A DNA stretch of 64,000 nucleotides. It comes from Nocardioides limicola. GTDB lineage: Bacteria; Actinomycetota; Actinomycetes; Propionibacteriales; Nocardioidaceae. Location: the NCBI RefSeq assembly GCF_016827675.1, contig NZ_JAERJA010000006.1, positions 143,482 through 207,481 of the forward strand, in the 5' to 3' direction. This document shows, one piece after another, positions 1-8,616 of the stretch. Position 1 is the stretch's first letter. The number at the start of each line of letters is the position of its first letter. Below the pieces are notes generated by a model, which was given only the letters and a program-made list of their open reading frames with translations, was not told the origin of the DNA and made no database searches. The position numbers and the translations under genes are program-made.

Positions 1-1728
1 GAGCCCTTCGGCACCCTGGCCGGCACAGCCGGTGGTGGCGGCACGGGTCTCGGGCTGGCCATCGCCCGATGGGTCACCGAACTGCACGGCGGAAGCATCC
101 GCTTCGTCGACCCCGAGGACGGTGGGGTGGGGGCCCGCGTCCAGGTGGAACTACCCCGGCGCGCTCCTGCCCGCCGCGTGCCCCTCGAGGAGACAACGAT
201 GCCCACCGCCAGCCCCGTGACCCCGTCGGCCCCGCCGACCCAGCCGCCGGTCGTCGCGCCGCGTCCGCTGCTCGATGAGATCTTCGGTGAGTTCTGGCCG
301 GACCGGGGGTTGCCTGCGCGCCCGATGCTGCTCCTCGGAGCGGTGCTGGTCGGCGTACTCGCCGGGCTGGTCCTCCCCTTCCACGCCCTGGGGCTGGGCA
401 CGTGGCTGGTGGTGCTCGCCGCCGGCACGGTGGTGCTGGCCGCGAGTCGGCATCGACGGGACACGTTCACCCTCACCTGTGCGGGGCTGGCCGTGCTGCT
501 CTCCCTGACCACCGTGATCAGGGACGCCGAGTGGATCGTGGTGCTGTGCCTGCTGACCGGTGCCACCCTCTGCGTCTGCGGCATCACCCGCGGACGCACC
601 GTGGCCGGCTTCGTGCTGGCCGGGCTGGCGTGGCCGCTGTCGGGGTTGCGCGGCCTGCCGTGGCTGGGCCGGACCCTCGCCTCCCTCACCGGCCTCGGCC
701 ACGGGGCTGCGCTGCTGCGGACCCTCGCCTGGTCCGTGCTGGGCCTGGTGGTCTTCGGTGCCCTGCTCGTCTCGGCCGACGCCCTGCTGTCGGAGTGGGT
801 GGGGGCACTGCTGCCGGAGCTACGGATGGACACCATCGTGTTGCGCGGATTCGTCGCGGTCGCCGTGGGCGGGGTGGTGCTGGCGGCGGCGTACCTCGCG
901 CTCAACCCCGCGCGCGTGGACGGCGAGTCGAGGTCACCCCGCCCGGTGACGCATCGCTTCGAGTGGTTGATGCCGGTGCTGGTGGTCAACGCGGTCTTCG
1001 CGGCCTTCCTCGTCGCCCAGGCGACGGCGGTCTTCGGGGGCCACGACTACCTGCAACGGACCACCGGCCTGACCTACGCCGAGTACGTCCACCAGGGCTT
1101 CGGACAACTGATCGTGGCCACCGCGCTGACCCTGCTGGTGATCTGGGCGGCCGCCCGGAAGGCTGCCAGAGTCACCGCGCGCGACCGGCTCTGGATCCGC
1201 GTCTCGATGGGGCTGCTCTGCCTGCAGACACTGGTGGTGGTCGCCTCGGCTCTGCACCGGATGCACCTCTATCAGGAGGCGTACGGCTTCACCAGGATGC
1301 GACTGCTGGTGGACGTGTTCGAGGGCTGGCTGGCGTTGCTGGTGCTGGCGGTGATGGTCGGCGGAGTGACGTTGAAGGCCGCCTGGCTGCCGCGGTTCGC
1401 CCTGCTCAGCGGCGCGCTGCTGATGGTGGGCCTGGCCGCGTTGAACCCGGACGCCTGGATCGCCGAGCGCAACCTCGATCGCTTCGCCGAGACCGGCCGG
1501 GTGGATTGGTCCTACCTGCGGAGCCTGTCCGCGGATGCGGTGCCGGTGCTCGCCGGACTGCCCCAGGAGCAGGCCTCCTGCGCCCTGGGCGCCCGGGTAG
1601 CGCCAGAGGGCTCGTGGCTGGAGTGGAACCTCGGCCGGGTCCGCGCCGCCGAGGCGCTGGAGGGCGCAGCGCCCGGCTGGGACCCGGTGCGGTGCGACCC
1701 GCCGAGCGACGTCACCCGCCCGGGCTGA
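1..1728 (+). CDS. Histidine kinase C-terminus fused in frame to a DUF4173 membrane protein (5' partial)
   Basis: The window opens inside a histidine kinase ATPase domain: the G2 box GGGGTGLGLAIARW lies near residues 12-25 of the visible part, followed by LHGGSI and a usual kinase C-terminus ending ELPRR near residue 58. No stop codon follows. The frame continues into a roughly 510-residue polytopic membrane protein with about ten hydrophobic segments. That part resembles the DUF4153/DUF4173 family, whose marks here are the YQEAYGFTRMRL stretch and the C-terminal NPDAWIAERNLDR followed by DWSYLRSLSADAVP. Either this is a true kinase-membrane protein fusion or two genes whose separating stop is absent. 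A good internal ribosome binding site and ATG at 199 would allow the membrane part to be made alone. DUF4173 proteins have no settled function. Family recognition is firm; the fusion is what the DNA shows, its meaning is inferred. Confidence 0.8.
   Translation, partial: EPFGTLAGTAGGGGTGLGLAIARWVTELHGGSIRFVDPEDGGVGARVQVELPRRAPARRVPLEETTMPTASPVTPSAPPTQPPVVAPRPLLDEIFGEFWPDRGLPARPMLLLGAVLVGVLAGLVLPFHALGLGTWLVVLAAGTVVLAASRHRRDTFTLTCAGLAVLLSLTTVIRDAEWIVVLCLLTGATLCVCGITRGRTVAGFVLAGLAWPLSGLRGLPWLGRTLASLTGLGHGAALLRTLAWSVLGLVVFGALLVSADALLSEWVGALLPELRMDTIVLRGFVAVAVGGVVLAAAYLALNPARVDGESRSPRPVTHRFEWLMPVLVVNAVFAAFLVAQATAVFGGHDYLQRTTGLTYAEYVHQGFGQLIVATALTLLVIWAAARKAARVTARDRLWIRVSMGLLCLQTLVVVASALHRMHLYQEAYGFTRMRLLVDVFEGWLALLVLAVMVGGVTLKAAWLPRFALLSGALLMVGLAALNPDAWIAERNLDRFAETGRVDWSYLRSLSADAVPVLAGLPQEQASCALGARVAPEGSWLEWNLGRVRAAEALEGAAPGWDPVRCDPPSDVTRPG
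187..201 (+). promoter_or_regulatory. Internal RBS and ATG for the DUF4173 part
   Basis: GAGGAGA at 187-193 lies five bases before an ATG at 199, in the same frame as the upstream kinase. It is as strong as the ribosome sites of independent genes in this window. It therefore suggests a separately initiated 509-residue membrane protein (199-1728), even though the kinase frame has no stop before it. Confidence 0.6.
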
Positions 1729-1743
1729 GGCGATCCGGCCGGT

Positions 1744-3360
1744 TCACTCGGCCACCATCGCGGTGGCCGGTTCCTCACCCTCAGGGCCGAGCACGGTGCC
1801 GGGCGCGCTCAGCAGCAGCGCAGCCTCGGTGGCCTTCTTCAGGATCCGGCGGGTGCTGCTGGCCACGTTGAGCATCCGCTCCATCTCGGCGACGTCAACA
1901 GCCCCGCGGGCCCCGTCGACCAGCAGTCGCGCGCGCAACTCGCGGTAGAGCACGTCGGTGTGGGCGAGGGTGGGGCTGGCGGGATCCCCCTCGTCCGCCG
2001 CCTCGGGGTGCGTGCTCCGCAGCAACGTGACCGCCGCGCCGACGTACGGCTCCGCCTCGGAGAGACCGGCCGGCCACGGCACCAGATCGTCGATCTGCAA
2101 CGCGATCGTCTCGTAGCTGCGTTTGGCCCGCAGCACTGAGGCGAGTTGCACCGAGGTGTCCTCGGCCAGACCCTCCCGGTTCATCCTGACCACGAAGTCG
2201 TTCACCCCGGTGCCGATGTCGGTGACCTGTTGACCCAGCCGGGCGGCTTCGGTCGCGCTCAGTCGTCCGTGCAGGGCGCTGCAGGCGGCATCGATGGTGG
2301 CGGCACCCACCGCGGAGACCTCCCGCACCAGAGCGGCGACGGCCAGTTCCGGCACCTCGGCCACGGTGTCGTCCAGGTGCTGCGGCCGGGTGGGCTGCTC
2401 CTCGCCACGGGTGAACCGCCGCTCCAGGAACCGGCCCATCGCGCCCGCCAACGGGACCATCAGCAGCACCCCGAGCAGATTGAAGGCGGTGTGGAAGAGC
2501 GCCAGAGACACGGCCGGGGAGTCATCGGCGAACACGCCGTCCTGCAGGCGCAGCAGAGCCGGCAGGAGCACCGGCAGCAGCAGCAGGGCCGCGGCGCCGG
2601 TGACCAGGTTGAAGCCGATATGGGCGCCGGCGGTGCGCTTGGCGTTGCTGGTCGCCCCGATCGAGGCGAGTACGGCGGTGGCCGTGGTGCCGACATTGAC
2701 GCCGATCACCACCACTGCGGCTCCCTGCACGTCCACCACCCCGGTGTGGGCCGCGGTGAGCGCGATCGCCAGGGCCGCGCTGGAGGACTGCATCGCCACG
2801 GTCAGACCGAACCCGATCAACAGCAGCCACCCCACGGTGAGGAGGCCGCCGCCGGTCGGCAGGGTCACCCGGGTCGCGGTCTCGGCGAAGCCACCCTGCA
2901 GCAGGCTGAGGCCGACGAAGAGCACCCCGAAGCCGGCGATCGCGGTGCCGAGCCCGCCGCGACGAGTGCGGGCTCCGGACAGGCGGAGCACCATTCCCAG
3001 CGCCACCAGGGGCAGCGCGAACGTCTCGATCTGGAGCTTGAACCCGACGATCGCGACCAGCCATCCGGTCATGCTGGTGCCCAGGTTGGCGCCGAAGATC
3101 ACCCACAGGGACTGGGAGAAGGTGAGCAGGCCCGCGTTGATGAAGCCGATCAGCATCACCGTCACCGCCGACGAACTCTGCACCGCGGCAGTCACCAGCG
3201 CACCCGAGCCCAGCCCGCGCAGCGGCGTCCGGGTGAACCGGCGCAGGATGTCGCGGAGCACCCCGCCAGCGGCCAGCCGAAGTCCGTCGGTGAGCATCAG
3301 CATCCCCAGCAGGAACAGGCCGAGGCCACCGGCGAGCTCCGCGATCGAGGACAGTGGCAT
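1744..3360 (-). CDS. Na/Pi cotransporter family protein (PF02690) with PhoU-like C-terminus
   Basis: A 538-residue membrane carrier of the NptA/YjbB type, which couples sodium to phosphate movement (often export in bacteria). The hallmark is two inverted Na_Pi_cotrans repeats, each carrying QSSSA: VQSSSAVTVM near residue 60 and MQSSSAALAI near residue 190. After about eight to nine membrane segments, the last 200 or so residues are hydrophilic and helical, matching the PhoU-like domain common at the C-terminus of this family. The start at 3360 is backed by AGGAGG (CCTCCT at 3365-3370 on the given strand). It converges with the kinase-DUF4173 frame, leaving 15 bases, and no phosphate regulator is adjacent. 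Substrate is inferred from the family. Confidence 0.88.
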   Translation of the reverse strand: MPLSSIAELAGGLGLFLLGMLMLTDGLRLAAGGVLRDILRRFTRTPLRGLGSGALVTAAVQSSSAVTVMLIGFINAGLLTFSQSLWVIFGANLGTSMTGWLVAIVGFKLQIETFALPLVALGMVLRLSGARTRRGGLGTAIAGFGVLFVGLSLLQGGFAETATRVTLPTGGGLLTVGWLLLIGFGLTVAMQSSSAALAIALTAAHTGVVDVQGAAVVVIGVNVGTTATAVLASIGATSNAKRTAGAHIGFNLVTGAAALLLLPVLLPALLRLQDGVFADDSPAVSLALFHTAFNLLGVLLMVPLAGAMGRFLERRFTRGEEQPTRPQHLDDTVAEVPELAVAALVREVSAVGAATIDAACSALHGRLSATEAARLGQQVTDIGTGVNDFVVRMNREGLAEDTSVQLASVLRAKRSYETIALQIDDLVPWPAGLSEAEPYVGAAVTLLRSTHPEAADEGDPASPTLAHTDVLYRELRARLLVDGARGAVDVAEMERMLNVASSTRRILKKATEAALLLSAPGTVLGPEGEEPATAMVAE

Positions 3361-3400
3361 CGAGACCTCCTGGTGGGTGCCTGCCTCAGCGTAGCGACGC

Positions 3401-4321
3401 TCAGCGGTGCCCGACGACAGCGCGGCGACGGGGGATCAGCAGCACCAGACTCCCGCCGATGATGAGCAGCCCGGCCATCGGCAGAGCGGCGAGCCGTTCG
3501 CCGAGAAGCGCGAGGCCGAGCAGGGCGGCCACCACCGGTTCGGCCATCGTGACCGTGGTGGCGGTCGGCACAGAGGTGCTGCGCAGCCCGCGGGCATAGA
3601 GCAGGTAGCCGACCGTGGTGGTCACCACGCCCAGATACAGCGCCACCGCCATACCCGTCGGGGTCAGCAGCCAACCCGGCGTACCCAGCAGCAACACGGG
3701 CAGCAGCAGCAGCCCGGCGCCGCCGAAGAGGACCGCGATCACCGACGCGTCGTCCTCGCCGCTGCGGATCAGATGCCCGGCGATCGTGGCGTACGACGCG
3801 TACCCGAGCCCGGACAGCAGCGCCAGCGCGACCCCGGACGGGTCGACGCCGGCAGCCTCGCCGCCGCTGACCAGGGCCAGGCAGCCCAGCACCGCACCGA
3901 CGGTGGCGACCAGCCAGCGGCCTGAGGGCCGCTGGCCGAGGGCGGCCGCCATCAGGCCGGCGAAGGCCGGGCCGCTGCCGATGGTGACCACGGTGCCCAC
4001 GGCGACCCCGGTGGTCGCCACCGCCACGAAGAACGCCAATTGATAGACGACCACGCTGACAGCACCCACGGCGAGCAGCACCCTGACCCGGCCGCGGCCA
4101 CGGGCGAGCAGCCGGGTGGTGCCCGGGCCTCGGAACAGACCGGCGACCAGCAGCAACAACAGGCCGCCGATCACGATCCGGGCCGCACCGACCGAGAAGG
4201 GGCTGGCTGAGACGGGTTCGGCCGAGAGCGGGGCGGACGGGTCCAGCATCAGGGTCTGCGCGGTCCCGGTGGTCCCCCAGAGGACGGCCGCCAACAGGAT
4301 GGAGAGACCGCCGCTGCGCAT
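3401..4321 (-). CDS. EamA family (DMT superfamily) transporter
   Basis: A 306-residue, ten-helix drug/metabolite transporter built from two EamA repeats. The N-terminus SILLAAVLWGTTGTAQT is the usual first helix of the family, and a second repeat begins near residue 165 (ALALLSGLGYASYATIAG). Members export amino acids, sugars or drugs; nothing nearby fixes the substrate. A TAGGGT hexamer at 4329-4334 (minus strand) stands seven bases before the ATG, so the transcript is probably leaderless. The gene lies just downstream of, and in the same direction as, aqpZ, but with its own promoter-like hexamer. Confidence 0.88.
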   Translation of the reverse strand: MRSGGLSILLAAVLWGTTGTAQTLMLDPSAPLSAEPVSASPFSVGAARIVIGGLLLLLVAGLFRGPGTTRLLARGRGRVRVLLAVGAVSVVVYQLAFFVAVATTGVAVGTVVTIGSGPAFAGLMAAALGQRPSGRWLVATVGAVLGCLALVSGGEAAGVDPSGVALALLSGLGYASYATIAGHLIRSGEDDASVIAVLFGGAGLLLLPVLLLGTPGWLLTPTGMAVALYLGVVTTTVGYLLYARGLRSTSVPTATTVTMAEPVVAALLGLALLGERLAALPMAGLLIIGGSLVLLIPRRRAVVGHR

Positions 4322-4328
4322 GCGGCGG

Positions 4329-4334
4329 ACCCTA
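4329..4334 (-). promoter_or_regulatory. -10 hexamer, leaderless start of the EamA gene
   Basis: Minus-strand TAGGGT, seven bases before the ATG at 4321, which puts the expected transcription start on or next to the start codon. No Shine-Dalgarno sequence is present. Confidence 0.5.
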
Positions 4335-4400
4335 GCCCGGACCCACCCCGACCGGCGAACGATTTGGGCGAGGCGGGCCCAGACTCAGTGGTTCAGTCGG

Positions 4401-5099
4401 TCAGGCGTCGACCGGCTCCTTGCCGAACAACCCGGAGAAGGCGACACCGGCGATCGCCGCGCCGACCAATGGTGCGGCGATGAACAGCCAGAGCTGCGTC
4501 ACCGCATCCCCGCCGGCGAACAGCGCCGGGCCGATCGAGCGAGCCGGGTTGACCGACGTATTGCTGACCGGGATCGAGATCAGGTGGATCAACGTCAGAC
4601 CGAGCCCGATCGCGATCGGTGCGAATCCCTTCGGTGCCCGGGCCGAGGTGGCGCCGATGATGATGATCAGGAAGAACGCGGTGAGCAACACCTCGGCGAC
4701 CAGCACGGCCACCATCGAGTAGCCCCCCGGAGACGCATCGCCGTAGCCGTTGGTGGCGAACCCGTCGGAGGCGGCGAAGCCCGATACCCCGGAGGCGACC
4801 ACCCAGAGTGCCGCCGCGGCGACGATCGCACCCACGACCTGGGCAACGATGTAGCCCGGTGCGTCGCGCCAGGCGAACCGCTTGGCCGCAGCCAGCCCGA
4901 CGGTCACGGCCGGGTTGAAGTGGCCGCCGGAGATGTGCCCGACGGCGTACGCCATCGTCAGCACGGTGAGGCCGAAGGCGATGGCGACGCCGACGAACCC
5001 GACATGCTCGCCGGCGAGCACCGCGGTGCCACAACCGCCGAAGACCAACCAGAAGGTGCCGAACGATTCGGCGGCGAGTCGTTGACTCAATGTGTGCAT
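4401..5099 (-). CDS. aqpZ: Aquaporin Z (water channel)
   Basis: A 232-residue MIP-family channel of the inner membrane that passes water. Both half-pore signatures are intact: [11 protein letters not shown] in the first repeat (near residue 62) and [13 protein letters not shown] in the second (near residue 186). Six membrane helices and the length match AqpZ. I place the start at 5099 ([13 protein letters not shown]) because AAAGGAG lies just upstream; the frame extends 28 codons further, but that extension is polar and lacks family similarity. The arginine of VNPARS and the small residues around it favour a water channel over a glycerol facilitator. Confidence 0.93.
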   Translation of the reverse strand: MHTLSQRLAAESFGTFWLVFGGCGTAVLAGEHVGFVGVAIAFGLTVLTMAYAVGHISGGHFNPAVTVGLAAAKRFAWRDAPGYIVAQVVGAIVAAAALWVVASGVSGFAASDGFATNGYGDASPGGYSMVAVLVAEVLLTAFFLIIIIGATSARAPKGFAPIAIGLGLTLIHLISIPVSNTSVNPARSIGPALFAGGDAVTQLWLFIAAPLVGAAIAGVAFSGLFGKEPVDA

Positions 5100-5295
5100 G
5101 ACCTGCTCCTTTGCAGAGGGCCCTCGAGAAACGCGGCCACTGGATTGACGGTGACACAGAATCGACGTGTCACCGCTCGACACGCCGTTGGCGCTCGCGC
5201 GTCGCGGGGGTGAGCCGCGCCCTCACCCGCAGTTCGTGGCAGTGTTGGCCGCGGATCCGCATTCGGACCTGCACGGCCAACGGGAGGAGTGAGGT

Positions 5296-6012
5296 GTGAC
5301 CGAGCCCGACGGCGTACGGCTGCGCCGGCTCCTGGTGGTCGAGGACGACGACCACGTGGCGAGCGCCCTCGTCTCCGTGCTCGGCAGGCAGGGGTACGAC
5401 GTGGTCTGGGCGCCCGACGGGCAGCGGGCGCTGGCCGAGCTCGACGAGCACACCGACGCGGTCCTCCTCGACCTGGGCCTGCCGGACCTGGACGGGTTCG
5501 AGGTGTGCCGCCGGATCAGGCAGGTGTCCGCAGTGCCGCTGATCATGGTCACCGCCCGCACCGACCTCGACTCCCGAGTCCGCGGACTGCAGTTGGGCGC
5601 CGACGACTACGTCACCAAGCCCTATGACCTGCGGGAGGTGCTGGCCAGGATCGAGGCGGTGCTGCGCCGTGGCAGTGCCCGCGACGGCGGCACCGCCGAG
5701 GCGAGCCGGGTCTACGTCGACGGCCTTTGGGTCGATCTGGCCACCCGCCAGGTCACCGACGGTGACGGGTCCCTGATCGAGCTCACCCGCAAGGAGTTCG
5801 ACGTACTCGCGCTGCTGGTCCGACAGGCCGGCGTGGTGGTGCCGCGGGAACGGATCCTGTTCGAGGTGTGGGGCTCGGACTGGAAGGGGCTGGGTCGCAC
5901 ACTCGAGGTGCATGTCGCCTCGATGCGCGCGAAGCTCGGCGACCGGGACGTGGTGCGCACCGTGCGCGGTGTCGGCTACCGGATCGCCACCAGCGACGGG
6001 GCGGGTCCCTAG
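5296..6012 (+). CDS. OmpR/PhoB-family response regulator
   Basis: A 238-residue two-component regulator. The receiver domain (residues about 10-122) has the acidic pair in VVEDDDH, the phosphoacceptor Asp in LLDLGLPDLDG, the Thr switch in IMVTART and the Lys in DYVTKPYD. The C-terminal winged helix (about 140-235) ends with the family motif TVRGVGYRI. The GTG start at 5296 follows GGGAGGAGTGAGGT. The stop codon TAG directly abuts the ATG of the histidine kinase, so the two are co-translated. The third gene of the operon is a TAXI-type lipoprotein, suggesting that the system responds to, or controls uptake of, a small organic ligand. Confidence 0.93.
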   Translation: MTEPDGVRLRRLLVVEDDDHVASALVSVLGRQGYDVVWAPDGQRALAELDEHTDAVLLDLGLPDLDGFEVCRRIRQVSAVPLIMVTARTDLDSRVRGLQLGADDYVTKPYDLREVLARIEAVLRRGSARDGGTAEASRVYVDGLWVDLATRQVTDGDGSLIELTRKEFDVLALLVRQAGVVVPRERILFEVWGSDWKGLGRTLEVHVASMRAKLGDRDVVRTVRGVGYRIATSDGAGP

Positions 6013-7371
6013 ATGCGCTCCCGGCTCGCGCTCATCCTCTTCGTCCCCAGTCTCCTGCTGCTGATCCTGCTCGGTGTCGCCTACACGATCACCGTGGCCC
6101 GGGTGAACCAGCAGCACGTCTTCGTGGACCGGCTGCGCGACGCCAGCTATCTGGCCATCGTCGCCCGCCAGTCGCTGCGCGCCGACGACCCGACCGTGGT
6201 CGCGGGCGACCTGGATCGCTACCTGCAGGTGTACGGCATCGAAGCGGCGGTGCTGGACACCTCCGGGGAGATCTGGGCCAGCAACGGCCTGGACGTCGGC
6301 GGCGTCGCCGCCCGCTCGGTCGCGTTGTCGGGACGGCGGGGCGAGCTCGACCCGGCGGTGCTGCCGTGGCAGCTCAACCGGATCGTGATCGCCGAGCCGG
6401 TCTTCGACGGGGGCGACCTGGTCGGCGCCGTAGTCACCGCCTCGGATGTGGAGCACCTGTCCCGGGGGATCTGGCGCGACTGGATCCTGATGATCACCCT
6501 CGGAGTGATGCTGGTGCTGGCCGCCTTCACCGTGGCCGACCGGACCGCTACCTGGGTGCTGCGGCCGGTACGCCGGGTGGACCGGGCGATGTCACAGATC
6601 GGCCGCGGGCAACTCAAGGCCCGGATCCCCGAATCCGTCGGCCCTCCGGAGTTGCGGGGGGTGACCACCCAGTTCAACGAGATGGCCGAACGTGTCGAAC
6701 ATCTGATGCGCAAGCAGCGCGAGTTCGTGCACAACGCCTCGCACGAGCTGCGCAATCCCTTGACCGCGCTCACCCTGCGGGTGGAGGAGCTCGAGCTGAC
6801 GGCGCCGGCCGACCGGCTCCAGGAGGTCACCGCCGTACGCGCCGAGGTGGTCCGGCTCCGGCACATCCTCGACGCATTGCTGCTGCTCGCCGACGACGTG
6901 TCGGTGGCCATCGACGCCAAGCCCGTGCAGATCGCGGACCTGGTGGCGGATCGGGTGGAGAGCTGGCGACACCTCGCCCCGGACCGCGCCCTGGAGTTGG
7001 GGCTGCCGGCCCCGGCGAGCACCCCCGCCGTGGTCAACAGCACCGCCGTGGAGTGTGCCTTGGATGCGGTGCTCGACAACGCGCTCAAGTTCTCCCCCGT
7101 GGATCGGCCTGTCCAGGTCACCGTCGGCAGCGTCGGTGGTCGTGTCGAGATCGCGGTCCGTGACCACGGCCCCGGCGTCCCCGTCGACGAGCTCGAGTCG
7201 GTCACCGAACGCTTCTGGCGCAGTCCGTCCCAGCGCACGGTGCGTGGCTCCGGGCTGGGGCTGGCCATCGCCTCGGAGCTGATGCACGCCTGCGGCGGCG
7301 GACTTGCCCTGGACCTACCCGAGGGCGGCGGTCTCCGGGTCGTGCTGACCGTGCCGAGGGAGGGCCGATGA
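6013..7371 (+). CDS. Sensor histidine kinase
   Basis: A 452-residue membrane kinase, partner of the preceding regulator. It has an N-terminal membrane helix (about 8-28), an extracytoplasmic sensor of about 130 residues, a second helix (about 158-178), a HAMP region and the H box FVHNASHELRNPLTAL near residue 242. The ATPase region has an N box DAVLDNALKFS, a G1 box RDHGPGVP and a G2 box GSGLGLAIA. The start touches the stop of the regulator, and the end overlaps the next gene by four bases (ATGA). The sensor domain matches nothing I recognise. The coupled lipoprotein gene makes a ligand-loaded binding protein a plausible input, which is inference. Confidence 0.93.
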   Translation: MRSRLALILFVPSLLLLILLGVAYTITVARVNQQHVFVDRLRDASYLAIVARQSLRADDPTVVAGDLDRYLQVYGIEAAVLDTSGEIWASNGLDVGGVAARSVALSGRRGELDPAVLPWQLNRIVIAEPVFDGGDLVGAVVTASDVEHLSRGIWRDWILMITLGVMLVLAAFTVADRTATWVLRPVRRVDRAMSQIGRGQLKARIPESVGPPELRGVTTQFNEMAERVEHLMRKQREFVHNASHELRNPLTALTLRVEELELTAPADRLQEVTAVRAEVVRLRHILDALLLLADDVSVAIDAKPVQIADLVADRVESWRHLAPDRALELGLPAPASTPAVVNSTAVECALDAVLDNALKFSPVDRPVQVTVGSVGGRVEIAVRDHGPGVPVDELESVTERFWRSPSQRTVRGSGLGLAIASELMHACGGGLALDLPEGGGLRVVLTVPREGR

Positions 7372-8321
7372 GGATTCGACTCCTGGCCGGGGCGATGGCC
7401 GTTGCCCTGCTCACCTCCTGCACGGGGGTCGTCGGGGACGCCTGGCCCGAGGACGGTCCGGACAGTCTGGCGATCTCCACCGGGAACCCGAGCGGCATCT
7501 ATGCCATCTACGGCCAGGAGCTCGGCGCCGTGATCGAGCGCCGGGCCGGCGTCTCGGTGACCGTGCTCCCCTCGGCGGGGTCCATCGAGAACCTGGAGAA
7601 CCTCGCGTCCGGGCGTGCGGACCTGGCCTTCTCGGCCGCCGATGCCGCCATCGACGCGGTGGCCGGCAGGGGCGCCTTCGACGAGGCACTGCCGCTGCGG
7701 GCGCTGGCCCGCATCTACGACGACTTCCTGCACCTGGTCGTCGCGGAGGACAGCCCGGTGCGCAGGATCGAAGATCTGCGCGGACGATCGGTCTCGGTGG
7801 GTTCGCCGAACTCCGGGACGGCGCTGATCGCCGGTCGGCTGCTGGATGCGGCCGAGCTGGCGGCGACCGATCTGGAGGTGCACGAACTCTCCCTGGACGC
7901 GGCGATCGAGGCGCTGCGCAGCGGTGAGGTGGACGCGTTGTTCTGGTCCGGGGGACTGCGCACCCCGGCACTGGTGGAGCTCACCGAGGAGTTCGGCATC
8001 AGGATGCTGCCGCTGGAGGACCTGGTCGACCAGGTCCGCTCCGAGTTCGGCAGCGGCTACCGGCACGGCACCATCCCCGCGGGCACCTACGGACGCACCG
8101 AATCGGTGCCGACGCTTGCGGTTCCGAACGTGCTGGTGGTGCGCGCGGACGTGCCCGACGAGGTCGCGTACGCCCAGGTGGCGACCTTGTTCGCCGCCCA
8201 GGACGAGATCGCCGAGCGGGTGCCGGCCGCAGCCATCCTGGACCGGACCAAGGCGATCTTCACCGAACCCGTGGCGCTGCACCCCGGCGCGCTCGAGTAC
8301 TACCGCGCGACCAAGGAATGA
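7368..8321 (+). CDS. TAXI-family TRAP-type solute-binding lipoprotein
   Basis: A 317-residue secreted binding protein. A signal peptide ends in a lipobox (LLTSC, cysteine near residue 18). The mature part follows the TAXI family (TRAP-associated extracytoplasmic immunogenic): ISTGNPSGIYAIYGQ at the start, SAGSIENLENLASGRADLAF, and a later RSVSVGSPNSGTAL. These proteins bind glutamate, glutamine or related anions for TRAP transporters. No TRAP permease gene is visible on either side; instead it shares a four-base overlap with a histidine kinase. It may therefore serve as the sensor module of that kinase rather than a transporter subunit. Family is firm; ligand and role are open. Confidence 0.85.
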   Translation: MRIRLLAGAMAVALLTSCTGVVGDAWPEDGPDSLAISTGNPSGIYAIYGQELGAVIERRAGVSVTVLPSAGSIENLENLASGRADLAFSAADAAIDAVAGRGAFDEALPLRALARIYDDFLHLVVAEDSPVRRIEDLRGRSVSVGSPNSGTALIAGRLLDAAELAATDLEVHELSLDAAIEALRSGEVDALFWSGGLRTPALVELTEEFGIRMLPLEDLVDQVRSEFGSGYRHGTIPAGTYGRTESVPTLAVPNVLVVRADVPDEVAYAQVATLFAAQDEIAERVPAAAILDRTKAIFTEPVALHPGALEYYRATKE

Positions 8322-8586
8322 CGCCCGAACCTCAAGACTTGCTCAAGTTGACCCCGCAACCATTGCGCTCGAGTGCCGCTGGACATCAGAGTGGACACGT
8401 TGCCGTGGTCCGGCCACGCGGGGGGAGGCCGAACCACGGCACACTCTGCCCCGGTGATGGTCCCCTTCGATGGGATTCGGTGCCGGCGCCCATGGAGGGT
8501 CCGGCCGCCGCTCGGGAGTGGCCTGGGCTCCCCGGCCCCACAGGGGCAGCCTCGGCGTTCACCTACCTCGGTGGCCCTCGGGCGCC

Positions 8587-8592
8587 TAGAGT
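8587..8592 (+). promoter_or_regulatory. -10 hexamer upstream of the lysoplasmalogenase-like gene
   Basis: TAGAGT, 24 bases before the ATG at 8617, with AGGAGG between them. The preceding non-coding stretch 8322-8586 has no gene I can support. It does hold a short ACTTG-CT-CAAGT inverted repeat at about 8338-8349. Confidence 0.45.
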
Positions 8593-8616
8593 GTGAGCGG
8601 CTCACCAGGAGGTCAG

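Noticed and set aside
2146..3462. Long open frame on the plus strand opposite the Na/Pi cotransporter
   Set aside because: Its translation is Gly/Arg/Gln/His-rich without domains, typical of the antisense of a high-GC gene, while the minus strand has clear QSSSA carrier repeats.
6219..8282. 687-residue minus-strand frame opposite the kinase and TAXI genes
   Set aside because: Low-complexity Arg/Ser/Thr sequence; both plus-strand genes have complete families and overlapping junctions.
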